64,000 nucleotides of DNA from Mucilaginibacter sp. 14171R-50. GTDB taxonomy: Bacteria; Bacteroidota; Bacteroidia; Sphingobacteriales; Sphingobacteriaceae. Within the stretch, counting starts at the first letter, position 1; each line of letters begins with the position of its first letter. Below, one piece after another: positions 25,976 through 34,662 of this stretch. The position numbers and the translations under genes are program-made. The notes below the pieces were generated by a model that worked only from the letters and a program-made list of their open reading frames with translations, was not told the DNA's origin and did no database searches. The stretch is from the NCBI RefSeq assembly GCF_010093045.1, contig NZ_CP048115.1:496001-560000 (forward strand). The letters are read 5' to 3'.

Positions 25976-26209
25976 ATGAAACATTTACTTGCAACCCTGC
26001 TCCACGTATTCGTCATTTTTATGATGGTTAGCTTTATAATTGGCGCAATACTGGCCGCCACGGGTACGTTTGATCACTGGGCAGAACGGTACCGCTTAAA
26101 ACGCCGCAGGCGCAGATTGATAAAAAGCAAGCGTTTGGAAGATAACATTACGCCATATCACGCCGCTAAACCCGACAGATCGTCGGTCACTTATACCGGC
26201 AACGTATAA
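25976..26209 (+). CDS. Small basic membrane protein (unrecognised)
   Basis: 77-aa hypothetical protein. One hydrophobic helix (residues 4-28) is followed by an aromatic and charged stretch and the very basic segment RLKRRRRRLIKSKR (about 41-54), then a polar tail. ATG 25976 was chosen over 25943 because the helix begins directly after it and upstream residues look random. The basic patch next to the membrane could contact lipid headgroups, DNA or ribosomes; I cannot assign a function. The roughly 300 bp before it (25678-25975) hold no other gene I can see. Confidence 0.6.
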   Translation: MKHLLATLLHVFVIFMMVSFIIGAILAATGTFDHWAERYRLKRRRRRLIKSKRLEDNITPYHAAKPDRSSVTYTGNV

Positions 26210-26293
26210 TATATAATCTGTTATTACTATATTTACCTTTAATAACCTGCTCTAATTTTCTGGGTATATTATGTATTCTATAGATCAATTATT

Positions 26294-26812
26294 ATGAAGA
26301 AGATATTGTTTATCGCCGCTATAATAGGACTGTCGGTAACCGCCAGGGCTCAGGAAGCCGCTAAAGCGGAAGGCCCTAAAATTTACAACCCCGCTGCCGA
26401 CGCCAAAGCCGAGATTGCAGCCGCTGTAAAAGCCGCCGAGGTACAGCATAAAAATGTGCTGCTTCAAATTGGCGGCAACTGGTGTATATGGTGCCTACGG
26501 TTTAACGACCTGGTAACCAAAGATGCCGAATTAAATAAATACATGAATGATAATTTTGTGGTACTGCACGTAAACTGGAGCCCTGAAAACAAAAACGAAA
26601 AGGTGCTGGCCGATCTGGGCTACCCCCAACGTTTTGGTTTCCCGGTGTTTGTAGTACTTGATAGCAAAGGCAACCGCCTTCACACCCAAAACTCGGGTTA
26701 CCTGGAAGAAGGCAAAGGCCACAGTAAAGCTAAAGTAATGGAGTTTTTTCAAGGCTGGGCACCGGCCGCGCTTGACCCTAAAAGCTACGTAGAAAAAGAA
26801 AAGGCGAAGTAG
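26294..26812 (+). CDS. Periplasmic thioredoxin-family protein (WCxWC)
   Basis: 172-aa exported protein: signal peptide (residues 1-19, cleavage near ARAQ) followed by a thioredoxin-like domain. The redox site is NWCIWC (Cys64, Cys67), the WCxWC form seen in DUF255/thioredoxin_7 relatives, and FGFPVFVVLDSKG provides the cis-proline strand. Probably a periplasmic thiol-disulfide oxidoreductase or reductase partner. Monocistronic; the word-repeat and palindromic element C lie between it and the convergent pyk. Confidence 0.85.
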   Translation: MKKILFIAAIIGLSVTARAQEAAKAEGPKIYNPAADAKAEIAAAVKAAEVQHKNVLLQIGGNWCIWCLRFNDLVTKDAELNKYMNDNFVVLHVNWSPENKNEKVLADLGYPQRFGFPVFVVLDSKGNRLHTQNSGYLEEGKGHSKAKVMEFFQGWAPAALDPKSYVEKEKAK

Positions 26813-26871
26813 TGATGAAAGGTTAGTGATTGGTGATCAGGGTGATTGCTATTGACCTTAACAAATCCGTA

Positions 26872-26957
26872 ATTGCAAGGTCGCAATCTTCGATAGAAAA
26901 GTAGGTGACCTGCATATCGGGGATTGCCAGGTCACTTTTCCTCCTCGTAATGACGAG
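26872..26957. repeat. Palindromic repeat element, copy C (diverged)
   Basis: Left end ATTGCAAGGTCGCAATCTT and right end CCTCCTCGTAATGACGAG resemble the ends of copies A and B. Inside, GTGACCTG (26905-26912) and CAGGTCAC (26928-26935) form a further perfect 8-bp stem. Lies between convergent genes. Confidence 0.7.
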
Positions 26958-26964
26958 CCTAAAA

Positions 26965-27003
26965 ACAAAAGAGGGTTACGCTAAACGCGCAACCCTCTTT
27001 TGT
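26965..27003. terminator. Bidirectional terminator between thioredoxin-like gene and pyk
   Basis: Perfect 13-bp stem ACAAAAGAGGGTT / AACCCTCTTTTGT with a 13-nt loop; T-runs occur on both strands. The word GACTTTCGGACT (27031-27042) follows, running into the pyk stop codon. Confidence 0.85.
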
Positions 27004-27041
27004 TATATTCTTCCAGACTTTTGGACCTCCGACTTTCGGAC

Positions 27042-28478
27042 TTATTCAATAACGCTTACTTTAAGCATATTGGTTTTACCTTGTTTATAAATTGGCACCG
27101 CGGCAGTATTAATTACCACGTCGCCAGCTTTAAGTAATTGCTCTTGTTTAAGTATGTTGTTTACATCCGCAATGGTCTGGTCGGTGCTTTCGGCTTTATC
27201 ATAATAAAATGCCCTTACACCCCAAACAAGACTAAGCGCGTTAAGTAAGTGCTTATTTGATGTAAATATGTAAGTCCCTGCTTTAGGGCGATAGCTCGAT
27301 ATTTCGAAAGCGGTGTAACCGCTAACAGTCATGCTTACAATACCCATGGCATTGGTGTGTTCGGCCAGGTATACAGCCGATCCGCAAAGCGCGTCGCTCA
27401 GGTAATTTGCCGATGCAGAATCGGTGTTTTCAGCTTTTGAAGCGTTGAACGGGTAACCCAAATCTTCCACGTTACGAACGATCTTCGCCATTGTTTCGAT
27501 AACAATAACCGGGAACTCCCCTACCGATGTTTCGCCGCTTAACATTACCGCGTCGGCACCATCCAGTACCGAGTTAGCCACATCATTTACCTCGGCGCGC
27601 GTTGGGCGCGGCGTGGTTATCATTGATTCAAGCATCTGTGTAGCCACAATAACCGGTTTTGATGCATCGCGGCATTTGCGGGCAATCATTTTTTGCAGCA
27701 ACGGCACTTCTTCCAGCGGGCACTCAACACCAAGGTCGCCACGGGCAATCATTACCGCATCGGTAGCTGCAATAATTTCGTCGATATTTTCAATAGCCTC
27801 GGGCTTTTCAACTTTCGCAATAACACGCGATTGTTTACCGCTTTCGCGGATGATACGCTTAAGGTCTATGATATCCTGGCCGGTACGTACAAACGAAAGG
27901 CCCACCCAGTCTACCTCCCATTCTAAGGCGTACTTTAAATTTTCAAGGTCTTCGGGTGTTAAACTTGGTATCGATACTTTTGTGTTTGGCAGGTTAACAC
28001 CTTTGCGCGATGTTAAAATACCGCCATGCACTACCTCGCAAACTACGGTATCCTTACGGTTTGTTTCAATAACCTTCAATTGCAGTTTACCATCGTCCAG
28101 TAAAATGATCTCGTTGGCCTGTACGTCCTGCGGGAACGTTTCGTAAGTAATATATATCTGGCTGTCGTCGCCAATACATTCATGAGTAGTAATATTAATC
28201 CGCGTGCCGTTTATAAGGTGTATACCGCCATCTTTCACCAGGCCTATACGGATCTTGGGGCCCTGCAAATCGGCAAGGATACCTACATTGGTTTTATATT
28301 CTGAGTTTATCTCACGGATCAGGTCAACAAATTTTTTGTGATCTTCTGGCTTACCGTGCGAAAAATTTAGTCGGCACACATTTAGTCCGGCCCTTATCAT
28401 TGACAGCAACACTTCCTTTTTTGCTGATGCAGGCCCCATTGTAGCAACGATCTTAGTACGATTGTAGTAAAAATTCAT
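27042..28478 (-). CDS. pyk: Pyruvate kinase
   Basis: Converts phosphoenolpyruvate and ADP to pyruvate and ATP. 478 aa with TKIVATMGPASAKKEVL and NFSHGKPEDH at the N-terminus, the catalytic IIAKVEKPEAIENIDEIIAA block with Lys, MIARGDLGVE, and ATQMLESMITTPRPTRAEV. The C-terminal domain is complete. The Bacteroidota neighbour IPExxxVDY protein lies 61 bp upstream on the same strand, so they may be co-transcribed. Confidence 0.97.
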   Translation of the reverse strand: MNFYYNRTKIVATMGPASAKKEVLLSMIRAGLNVCRLNFSHGKPEDHKKFVDLIREINSEYKTNVGILADLQGPKIRIGLVKDGGIHLINGTRINITTHECIGDDSQIYITYETFPQDVQANEIILLDDGKLQLKVIETNRKDTVVCEVVHGGILTSRKGVNLPNTKVSIPSLTPEDLENLKYALEWEVDWVGLSFVRTGQDIIDLKRIIRESGKQSRVIAKVEKPEAIENIDEIIAATDAVMIARGDLGVECPLEEVPLLQKMIARKCRDASKPVIVATQMLESMITTPRPTRAEVNDVANSVLDGADAVMLSGETSVGEFPVIVIETMAKIVRNVEDLGYPFNASKAENTDSASANYLSDALCGSAVYLAEHTNAMGIVSMTVSGYTAFEISSYRPKAGTYIFTSNKHLLNALSLVWGVRAFYYDKAESTDQTIADVNNILKQEQLLKAGDVVINTAAVPIYKQGKTNMLKVSVIE

Positions 28479-28539
28479 ATTTTCAGGTTAAATTCGGCTT
28501 TTTACGCTATTGTGTACAAATTACACATCTAATTTTCCG

Positions 28540-28965
28540 CTAAAATAATAGATTTTCGCGTGATTTTATTTTTTTCGGGTCAATCTTTACTGCCGCAACA
28601 ATTTCAGGGATCTTATTTAAAGCGGATATCATGCTTTCAAGGTCCTCGTCATCGATGTAATTTTTTATCATTATAAAATAATCGGCCTCACGCATTTCGG
28701 GTACCAAATACCCTTCCGAACCCTTGTTACCTATAAAATAAAAATCAGTTTCGGTACTTTCCCAACTGTAATGGTATAACGAGAACAACAGCGGCGAGCC
28801 GTTTAGATTAGTATCCAGCCGCAAATCGTCTATCCGCGAAAAATTAAAATTTAAACACTTGTTTATATAGTAGCATATACGGTAGTCTTTTAACGACGTC
28901 GTAACCGCTATTAATATAAAATCCAGATCGATCTCAAACTTTAAAATTTTCCTGTTCAAAACCAT
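28540..28965 (-). CDS. IPExxxVDY-like family protein
   Basis: 141-aa soluble protein of unknown function that in Bacteroidota sits upstream of pyk and divergent from acpP. Visible here are FILIAVTTSLKDYRICYYIN at the N-terminus and the C-terminal motif region NKIPEIVAAVKID, where the family's IPE is kept but the following V-D-Y is degenerate. Context and the IPE block support the call. A TATTTTTA element (minus strand, 28981-28988) lies about 15 nt upstream of the start. Confidence 0.72.
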   Translation of the reverse strand: MVLNRKILKFEIDLDFILIAVTTSLKDYRICYYINKCLNFNFSRIDDLRLDTNLNGSPLLFSLYHYSWESTETDFYFIGNKGSEGYLVPEMREADYFIMIKNYIDDEDLESMISALNKIPEIVAAVKIDPKKIKSRENLLF

Positions 28966-29334
28966 TCATATTTAAAACGGTAAAAATACAAAACGCAGGC
29001 ACATACCATAAATTTTATTGCACCTGCCTATGCCCGCAAAACCATGCCACATCATGAACCGGTTATTATTTAATACCCGGCTTTGGTAATAAACACACTT
29101 TTGGCCCATCTTTTTATATCCAAAAACATCTTATACAGGTTGTAGGTAATCAGTTACCTGCCTCACAGTTAAGCATATACAAACCCTTAGTGTAACTTTA
29201 TTACTATAAATTCAAAATAGATATTAAACTTTAATACTTCTGCTCAAAATCATTACTTTTACGCCAGTTAGATACCCGGGTTGAAACCTTTTGATATAAT
29301 TAGTTGTTCACTAAATATTGTCAAAGTTTTTAGA

Positions 29335-29365
29335 TTTGATATTTAACATAATTTATTTTTCTTTG
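29335..29365 (+). promoter_or_regulatory. acpP promoter, TTTG-N19-TTTCTTTG
   Basis: TTTG at 29335-29338 and TTTCTTTG at 29358-29365 have the 19-bp spacing expected of Bacteroidota -33/-7 promoters, with one mismatch to TAnnTTTG. The leader would be about 30 nt. The rest of the 434-bp divergent spacer (28966-29399) is AT-rich with no gene seen. Confidence 0.65.
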
Positions 29366-29399
29366 CACTGAATTTATTAATCATTAAACTATAAAGACT

Positions 29400-29639
29400 A
29401 TGTCTGATATCGCTTCAAGAGTAAAAGCTATTATCGTGGAAAAACTGGGTGTTGACGAAAGTGAAGTAACACCAGAAGCAAGCTTCACCAACGATCTTGG
29501 TGCTGACTCTTTAGACACCGTGGAATTGATCATGGAGTTTGAAAAAGAATTTAACGTTGCAATTCCTGATGATCAGGCAGAAACCATTGGTACTGTTGGC
29601 CAGGCTGTTGCTTACTTAGAAAAAAACGTTAAAGCTTAA
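29400..29639 (+). CDS. acpP: Acyl carrier protein
   Basis: 79-aa acidic carrier of growing fatty acyl chains. The phosphopantetheine serine is in [15 protein letters not shown] (about residue 40), preceded by the conserved FTNDLG. Followed after 21 bp by fabF and then rnc, the standard order. A canonical promoter lies upstream. Confidence 0.98.
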   Translation: MSDIASRVKAIIVEKLGVDESEVTPEASFTNDLGADSLDTVELIMEFEKEFNVAIPDDQAETIGTVGQAVAYLEKNVKA

Positions 29640-29660
29640 TTAACTCCTTAAAACTGTTAA

Positions 29661-30914
29661 ATGGAGTTTAAAAGAGTTGTAGTAACCGGGCTTGGAGCGC
29701 TTACTCCAATTGGTAATACTGTTCCGGAATATTGGAACAGCCTTATTAATGGGGTAAGCGGCGCTGCCTTAATCAAAAGTTTTGATGTTGAAAAATTCAA
29801 AACTAAATTTGCCTGCGAAGTAAAGAATTTTGACGCGGAAGCGTTTTTGGGCCGCAAAGAGGCCCGCAAACTCGACCCGTTTGTTCAATACGCTTTATTT
29901 TCGACAGAAGAAGCCGTTAAAGATGCAGGTTTAGATTTCGAGAAACTGGACACCAGCCGTATTGGTGTTATCTGGGGATCGGGCATTGGCGGTTTAAAGA
30001 CATTTTTAGACGAGGTTGTAAACTTTGCCAAAGGCGACGGTACACCTAAGTTTAATCCTTTCTTTATCCCCAAAATGATAGCCGACATTGCACCAGGCCA
30101 TATATCTATTAAATATGGCTTGCGCGGGCCAAACTTTACTACGGTATCCGCTTGTGCTTCATCAAACAATTCGCTTATTGATGCTTTTAACTACCTGCGC
30201 CTTGGTAAAGCAAACATGTTTATTACCGGCGGGTCCGAAGCTATTATAAATGAAGCGGGTATTGGTGGTTTTAACGCAATGCATGCCTTATCAACCCGCA
30301 ACGATGACCCTGCAACTGCCTCTCGTCCGTTTGATCTGGACAGGGATGGTTTTGTGGCCGGCGAAGGTGCAGGTACTATTATTTTAGAAGAATTGGAGCA
30401 CGCCCTAAAACGCGGTGCAAAAATTTATGCTGAAATGGTTGGCGGCGGCATGAGCGCCGATGCTTACCACATGACAGCCCCCCACCCCGAAGGTTTAGGT
30501 GCATCGCTGGTTATGAAGGCAGCGTTAGAAGACGCAGGTTTAACACCCGCCGATATCGATTACGTTAACGTACACGGTACATCTACCCCAATTGGCGACC
30601 CCCAGGAAGTAAAAGCTATAACAGATGCTTTTGGCGACAGGATATACGATATCAATATCAGCTCAACAAAATCAATGACCGGCCACTTACTTGGTGCGGC
30701 AGGCGCTGTTGAAGCAATTGCCTCGATATTGGCAATTCAGAACGATATTATCCCGCCAACCATCAACCATTTTACCGATGACCCGGCTTTTGACCCTAAA
30801 ATTAACTTTACATTTAACACCGCTCAAAAACGCGTTGTTAATGTAGCACAAAGCAACGGTTTTGGCTTTGGCGGTCATAATGCATCGGTAATATTTAAAA
30901 AGTACCAGCAATAA
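29661..30914 (+). CDS. fabF: 3-oxoacyl-[acyl-carrier-protein] synthase II
   Basis: Condensing enzyme that elongates acyl-ACP with malonyl-ACP. 417 aa. The Cys-His-His triad is visible: TVSACASSNN (Cys about 165), VNVHGTSTPIGD and MTGHLLGAAGAVEA; GFGFGGHNAS closes the fold. It lies 21 bp after acpP and 9 bp before rnc, so all three are likely one transcript. Confidence 0.97.
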   Translation: MEFKRVVVTGLGALTPIGNTVPEYWNSLINGVSGAALIKSFDVEKFKTKFACEVKNFDAEAFLGRKEARKLDPFVQYALFSTEEAVKDAGLDFEKLDTSRIGVIWGSGIGGLKTFLDEVVNFAKGDGTPKFNPFFIPKMIADIAPGHISIKYGLRGPNFTTVSACASSNNSLIDAFNYLRLGKANMFITGGSEAIINEAGIGGFNAMHALSTRNDDPATASRPFDLDRDGFVAGEGAGTIILEELEHALKRGAKIYAEMVGGGMSADAYHMTAPHPEGLGASLVMKAALEDAGLTPADIDYVNVHGTSTPIGDPQEVKAITDAFGDRIYDINISSTKSMTGHLLGAAGAVEAIASILAIQNDIIPPTINHFTDDPAFDPKINFTFNTAQKRVVNVAQSNGFGFGGHNASVIFKKYQQ

Positions 30915-30923
30915 TTTCGTTGG

Positions 30924-31649
30924 ATGCCTATTAGTCGCTTTTATAAGTTATACCTTTCGCCCAATAGAAAATATGTTAAGGTCTTAAAAAATTTGCTCGG
31001 TTTTGTACCGGGCAATTTGTCGTTATACCGGTTGGCGTTTCGCCATAAATCGGTTGCCCAAAACATAAAAAAGGGAGTAAAAAACAGCAATGAGCGCCTC
31101 GAATTTTTGGGAGACGCGGTATTGGGCAGCGTAGTTGCCGAAGTGCTTTTTAAGCTGTACCCTTACGAAGATGAAGGCTTTTTAACAGAGCTGCGATCAA
31201 AGATCGTAAGCCGTAATAACCTTAACCAGCTTGCCCGTAAGCTGGGTTTTGACAAACTAATAGAGTTTGATACCAAAATATTAAATGCCGGAAGGCAGGG
31301 CTCGCTGCTTGGCGATGCCTTTGAGGCGCTGATAGGCGCTGTTTACCTGGATAAGGGATATGATTTTACCCGCAACTTTTTGGTGAATCACATCATCAAA
31401 TCGCATATTGACATTCATACCCTTGAGCAAACCGAAACCAATTTTAAAAGTAAACTGATTGAGTGGTGCCAGCGACATGGCAAGGACATTAGCTTTGATG
31501 TAATTGAGAACCAGGAAGGCGAAAGCACCAAGCTGTTTACTGTACAGACCAGTGTAGACGGCGAAATAATGGGCTCGGGCAAGGAATTCAGTAAAAAGAA
31601 CGCCGAAAAACTCGCCGCCGAAAAAGCCTGTACAGCGCTGGGGATATAA
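30924..31649 (+). CDS. rnc: Ribonuclease III
   Basis: Cleaves double-stranded RNA in rRNA processing and mRNA turnover. 241 aa: the RNase III domain has the signature NERLEFLGDAVLGSVV (about residues 53-68) and the second acidic pair in LGDAFEALIGAVYLDKG; the C-terminal dsRNA-binding domain shows FTVQTSVDGEIMGSGKEFSKKNAEKLAAEKA. Third gene of acpP-fabF-rnc. Confidence 0.97.
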   Translation: MPISRFYKLYLSPNRKYVKVLKNLLGFVPGNLSLYRLAFRHKSVAQNIKKGVKNSNERLEFLGDAVLGSVVAEVLFKLYPYEDEGFLTELRSKIVSRNNLNQLARKLGFDKLIEFDTKILNAGRQGSLLGDAFEALIGAVYLDKGYDFTRNFLVNHIIKSHIDIHTLEQTETNFKSKLIEWCQRHGKDISFDVIENQEGESTKLFTVQTSVDGEIMGSGKEFSKKNAEKLAAEKACTALGI

Positions 31650-31650
31650 T

Positions 31651-31796
31651 TGCCCCCCATCCCCCTTAAGGGGGCGCTTCAAAAGCATAAACCTTATTGA
31701 ATGCCGAACACCTAATTGAGTAATGAAGTATTTATCTAATTCTACATTCATCGTCAGATACTCAATTCTACTCCCCCTTTAGGGGGCTGGGGGGTC
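31651..31796. repeat. Element with G/C-rich terminal inverted repeats
   Basis: About 145 bp between the convergent rnc and CarboxypepD-like genes. Left end GCCCCCCATCCCCCTTAAGG and right end CTCCCCCTTTAGGGGGCTGG plus GGGGT are imperfect inverted copies. Inside, TAATTGAGTA and TACTCAATTC are again inverted. Non-coding; MITE-like or a bidirectional terminator. Confidence 0.75.
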
Positions 31797-32532
31797 AATA
31801 CAACTTCTGCAAAGTAGGCCGGTCGCCATTTTTTTTGAAGTATTCGTATTGGGTTTTTATCTTTTTGATCAGATCATAATCGCCCCAAACTTTTAGGTCT
31901 TCAAATGACGGGCGATAGTATTCCATAAATCTGGTCACTGTTGTGCTGTCGACATCTGTAAGGCCTGTAGCACGCATTACAAAGTGCCTATTATACCTTT
32001 TATCCACTTCGGTAGCTTCCAGTTCCTTTTTGGTAAAGGCGGCAAAGCGGCGCATATTACGGGCATCCTTGCTAAACAATTCGCGCAGGCCGGTAAGCGG
32101 CGAACCGCCTATAGGTAAAAAAATAGTAGCCGGTGGCTTACCATCAAAGTACAGGCCCTTGCTGCGGTAATCGTTTAATATTTCACTAAGCTCCTGCCTT
32201 TTTGTTTGCCCTACGATACGGACCTCGTTCAGCTGCACCTCGGGCTGCATATAAACCACCATTCCGTAATTGGTAGCTTCCTGCTTTTGCGGTGTGTAAC
32301 CCCTTTTGGTGAACAGTAGCGTATCGCCAACATTGGCGCTGATGCTAAAGCCGCCAAGCTGGTCGCCAATGGCAACGCCCTTGGTGCGCAGGTTGGTAAT
32401 AAATACATCGGCGAGCCGCTCGGATGAAATGCGCTTGTAAATAATCCCTTTTATGATCACCTGCTGCGCAGATGCACAAAATACAAAACAAAGCACGCCG
32501 ATTAAAAAGGATATTATAAACTTCAAGGGCAT
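31795..32532 (-). CDS. Exported CarboxypepD-regulatory-like protein
   Basis: 245-aa protein with a signal peptide (residues 1-22, ending near CASAQQ) followed by a carboxypeptidase-regulatory-like beta-sandwich (about 25-100): KGIIYKRISSERLADVFI and FSISANVGDTLLFTKRGYTPQ are the typical strands. The C-terminal half is mixed helical and charged, without a motif I recognise. Such proteins are common in the Bacteroidota periplasm or outer membrane, often of unknown role. It is divergent from yicC. Confidence 0.75.
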   Translation of the reverse strand: MPLKFIISFLIGVLCFVFCASAQQVIIKGIIYKRISSERLADVFITNLRTKGVAIGDQLGGFSISANVGDTLLFTKRGYTPQKQEATNYGMVVYMQPEVQLNEVRIVGQTKRQELSEILNDYRSKGLYFDGKPPATIFLPIGGSPLTGLRELFSKDARNMRRFAAFTKKELEATEVDKRYNRHFVMRATGLTDVDSTTVTRFMEYYRPSFEDLKVWGDYDLIKKIKTQYEYFKKNGDRPTLQKLY

Positions 32533-32604
32533 TTATATTAAACGCGGTAAACTTATAAAATGTATAGCTGTTAAAATGTGAAAAAGTGTTAAAGTTAGAG
32601 TCGG

Positions 32605-32692
32605 GAAGTCCGAAAGTCCGAAAGAAGACTATATACTTTGGCCTTCGGACTGCGGACTTTCCTGACTTTCGGACTCTTCCGATTTTCGGACT
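32605..32692. repeat. Word-repeat spacer before yicC
   Basis: AGTCCGAA is repeated directly (32607 onward) and the inverse words GACTTTCGGACT (32664-32675) and TTTTCGGACT (32683-32692) follow, forming a large imperfect hairpin just upstream of the yicC -7 element. GACTTTCGGACT also occurs at 27031-27042. Confidence 0.75.
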
Positions 32693-32699
32693 AAAAACA

Positions 32700-32707
32700 T
32701 ATCTTTG
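32700..32707 (+). promoter_or_regulatory. -7 element TATCTTTG before yicC
   Basis: Exact TAnnTTTG match ending only 3 nt before the yicC ATG (32711), so the transcript would be leaderless if this is used. Confidence 0.6.
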
Positions 32708-32710
32708 CAC

Positions 32711-33586
32711 ATGATAAAATCCATGACAGGGTATGGAATTGCCAGTTTTGACTCCGGCAGAATAAAGTATACCGTCGAGATCAAATCCCTGAACAGTAAG
32801 TTTCTTGAGCTTTCCCTGCGATTACCAAAAATATTTTCTGAGAAAGAATTTCAGCTGCGTAACGATTGCAGCAAGCAGATAGAACGTGGTAAGGTAAATC
32901 TTTCTATCAACGTAGAACAGGCAAACGCCAGCGTAAAGGCAGCTGGCATAGACCGCGATTTGCTTAAACACTATTACAACCAGCTAAAAAGCGTAAGCGA
33001 CGAACTTAACGAACCGGGCGGCAACCTGCTGCAGTTAGCCTTAGGATTGCCCGAGGTGGTTAAATACGAAGAAGATACCGTATCTGACGATGAGTGGAAA
33101 CTGGTTGAAAAAACCTTTCAGCAGGCTATGGCTGCTTTTCAGCAGTTTAGGGCAGACGAGGGTAAGGTTTTAGAACAGGACATTAAGATGCGCATTGGCA
33201 TCATCCTTAAAAACCTGGAACTGGTTGAGGTTGAAGAGCCGAAACGCGTACCCGTGATCCGCGAGCGTTTAAACCAGTTTTTAAGCGAAGCCGTGGGTGC
33301 AGATAGTATTGACAAAAACCGCTTTGAGCAGGAACTGATATATTACATTGACAAGCTTGATATAACGGAAGAGAAGATACGCCTGAAAGCGCATTGCGAA
33401 TATTTTATAGAAACGCTGAAAAACGCCGACGCGAACGGTAAAAAACTGGGTTTTATTTCGCAGGAGATAGGTCGCGAGATAAACACCCTCGGCTCAAAAG
33501 CTAACGACGCCAACATGCAAAAACTTGTGGTGGGCATGAAAGAAGAACTTGAAAAAATTAAGGAACAATTACTAAATGTGTTGTAA
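32711..33586 (+). CDS. YicC family endoribonuclease
   Basis: 291-aa member of the YicC/YloC family, recently linked to RNA cleavage. N-terminal MIKSMTGYGIASFDSGRIKYTVEIKSLNSKFLE is the family signature; LSINVEQANA and the C-terminal DUF1732 block IGREINTLGSKANDANMQKLVV with its Glu-rich ending are intact. ATG 32711 was preferred over TTG 32705 since it starts at the conserved MIKSMTGYG. It precedes gmk by about 95 bp, an order widespread in bacteria. Confidence 0.93.
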   Translation: MIKSMTGYGIASFDSGRIKYTVEIKSLNSKFLELSLRLPKIFSEKEFQLRNDCSKQIERGKVNLSINVEQANASVKAAGIDRDLLKHYYNQLKSVSDELNEPGGNLLQLALGLPEVVKYEEDTVSDDEWKLVEKTFQQAMAAFQQFRADEGKVLEQDIKMRIGIILKNLELVEVEEPKRVPVIRERLNQFLSEAVGADSIDKNRFEQELIYYIDKLDITEEKIRLKAHCEYFIETLKNADANGKKLGFISQEIGREINTLGSKANDANMQKLVVGMKEELEKIKEQLLNVL

Positions 33587-33680
33587 GATGTTGTAAGGTC
33601 GGAGTGTTGTATACGGTTGGAAGGTTAAACTCAATCGGCTTACAGCATTTAAACTTTGTAACCTTCCACTTTCCAACAAA

Positions 33681-34262
33681 ATGAAAGAAGGTAAACTTGT
33701 TATATTCTCGGCCCCATCGGGTGCAGGAAAAACCACCATCGTACATCACCTGCTTACTCAGATACCCGACCTGGAGTTTTCCATTTCTGCTACTACCAGG
33801 CCCGCACGCGGCGAAGAAGTACACGGCAGGGATTATTATTTTATTAGCAAGGAAGAGTTTTTACACCGGATAGCCAAAAAGCAATTTGTTGAGTTTGAAG
33901 AAGTTTACTCAGGCACTTTTTACGGCACCCTGCGTACCGAAATAGAACGCATTTGGGCAAAAGGAAAAACGGTAATTTTCGATATAGACGTAGAAGGGGG
34001 TATGCACCTGAAGCGCAAGTATGAAGACCAGGCGCTGGCTGTATTCGTTCAGCCGCCATCACTTGAAGTTTTGATAGAGCGCTTGACCGGCCGTGGGACC
34101 GATAGCCCCGAAAAACTGCAGGAACGCTTCGCAAAAGCTGAAAAGGAGCTGAATTATGCCCCCCAGTTTGATGTTATCCTGAAAAATTACGATCTTGAAA
34201 CAGCTTGCAAAGAGGCTAAAGAGTTGGTAACCAATTTCATTGGTAACAGTTTGCAGTTTTAA
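33681..34262 (+). CDS. gmk: Guanylate kinase
   Basis: Phosphorylates GMP to GDP. 193 aa with P-loop SAPSGAGKTTIVHHLL (residues 9-24), SATTRPARGEEVHGRDYYF, EVYSGTFYGT and DIDVEGGMHLK. The final residues NSLQF and the stop codon are encoded by the word AACAGTTTGCAGTTTTAA, so the repeat at 34247-34271 has replaced or provided the gene's 3' end. Upstream spacer 33587-33680 contains the words GTTGTAAG and GGTTGGAAGG with partial inverse copies. Confidence 0.95.
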   Translation: MKEGKLVIFSAPSGAGKTTIVHHLLTQIPDLEFSISATTRPARGEEVHGRDYYFISKEEFLHRIAKKQFVEFEEVYSGTFYGTLRTEIERIWAKGKTVIFDIDVEGGMHLKRKYEDQALAVFVQPPSLEVLIERLTGRGTDSPEKLQERFAKAEKELNYAPQFDVILKNYDLETACKEAKELVTNFIGNSLQF

Positions 34263-34271
34263 GTTTGCAGT
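34247..34271 (+). repeat. Word repeat at the gmk 3' end
   Basis: Contains GCAGTTTTAAGTTTGCAGT (34253-34271), identical over 19 nt to 19838-19856. The inverse words ACTGCAAAC appear at 34663-34694, on the other side of the four-helix-bundle gene. Confidence 0.85.
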
Positions 34272-34281
34272 CAGCAGATGG

Positions 34282-34653
34282 ATGGGTACTTATAAAGATT
34301 TATTGTTGTATAAGAAAAGTTTCACTCTTGCAATGGAGATATTTTCTGTTACAAAACAATTTCCAAAAGAAGAAACTTACTCACTAACTGATCAAATAAG
34401 ACGCTCATCGCGATCTGCAAACATTTGTTCTATTGAAGCATATCGCAAACGCCGATATCCGAATCATTTTATAAGCAAACTTAGTGATGCAGATATGGAA
34501 AACAGCGAAACACAAGGATGGTTAGACTTTTCGCTGGCATGCAAGTATATAACACAAGAAACGTACAAAAAGCTGCATTCTTTATCAGATGAGATAGGAC
34601 GAATTATATATTATATGATCGAAAACCCAGGTAAGTTCGGTGCTGGCGAATAA
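34282..34653 (+). CDS. Four-helix-bundle protein (23S rRNA IVP-like)
   Basis: 123-aa four-helix-bundle protein of the family first met in intervening sequences of 23S rRNA genes and now known at many chromosomal sites. Diagnostic segments: YKDLLLYKKSFTLAMEIF, FPKEETYSLTDQIRRSSRS, the helix with EAYRKRRYPNHFISKLSDA, and ETQGWLDFSLACKYI. Function is unknown. ATG 34282 gives the family's usual N-terminus. It separates gmk from nadD and is bracketed by inverse GTTTGCAGT/ACTGCAAAC words, which suggests it was inserted. Codon use is more AT-rich than the neighbours. Confidence 0.87.
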   Translation: MGTYKDLLLYKKSFTLAMEIFSVTKQFPKEETYSLTDQIRRSSRSANICSIEAYRKRRYPNHFISKLSDADMENSETQGWLDFSLACKYITQETYKKLHSLSDEIGRIIYYMIENPGKFGAGE

Positions 34654-34662
34654 AATTTATTT

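Noticed and set aside
34282..34653. rRNA intervening sequence at the four-helix-bundle gene
   Set aside because: No 23S rRNA sequence surrounds it; only the protein family is shared.
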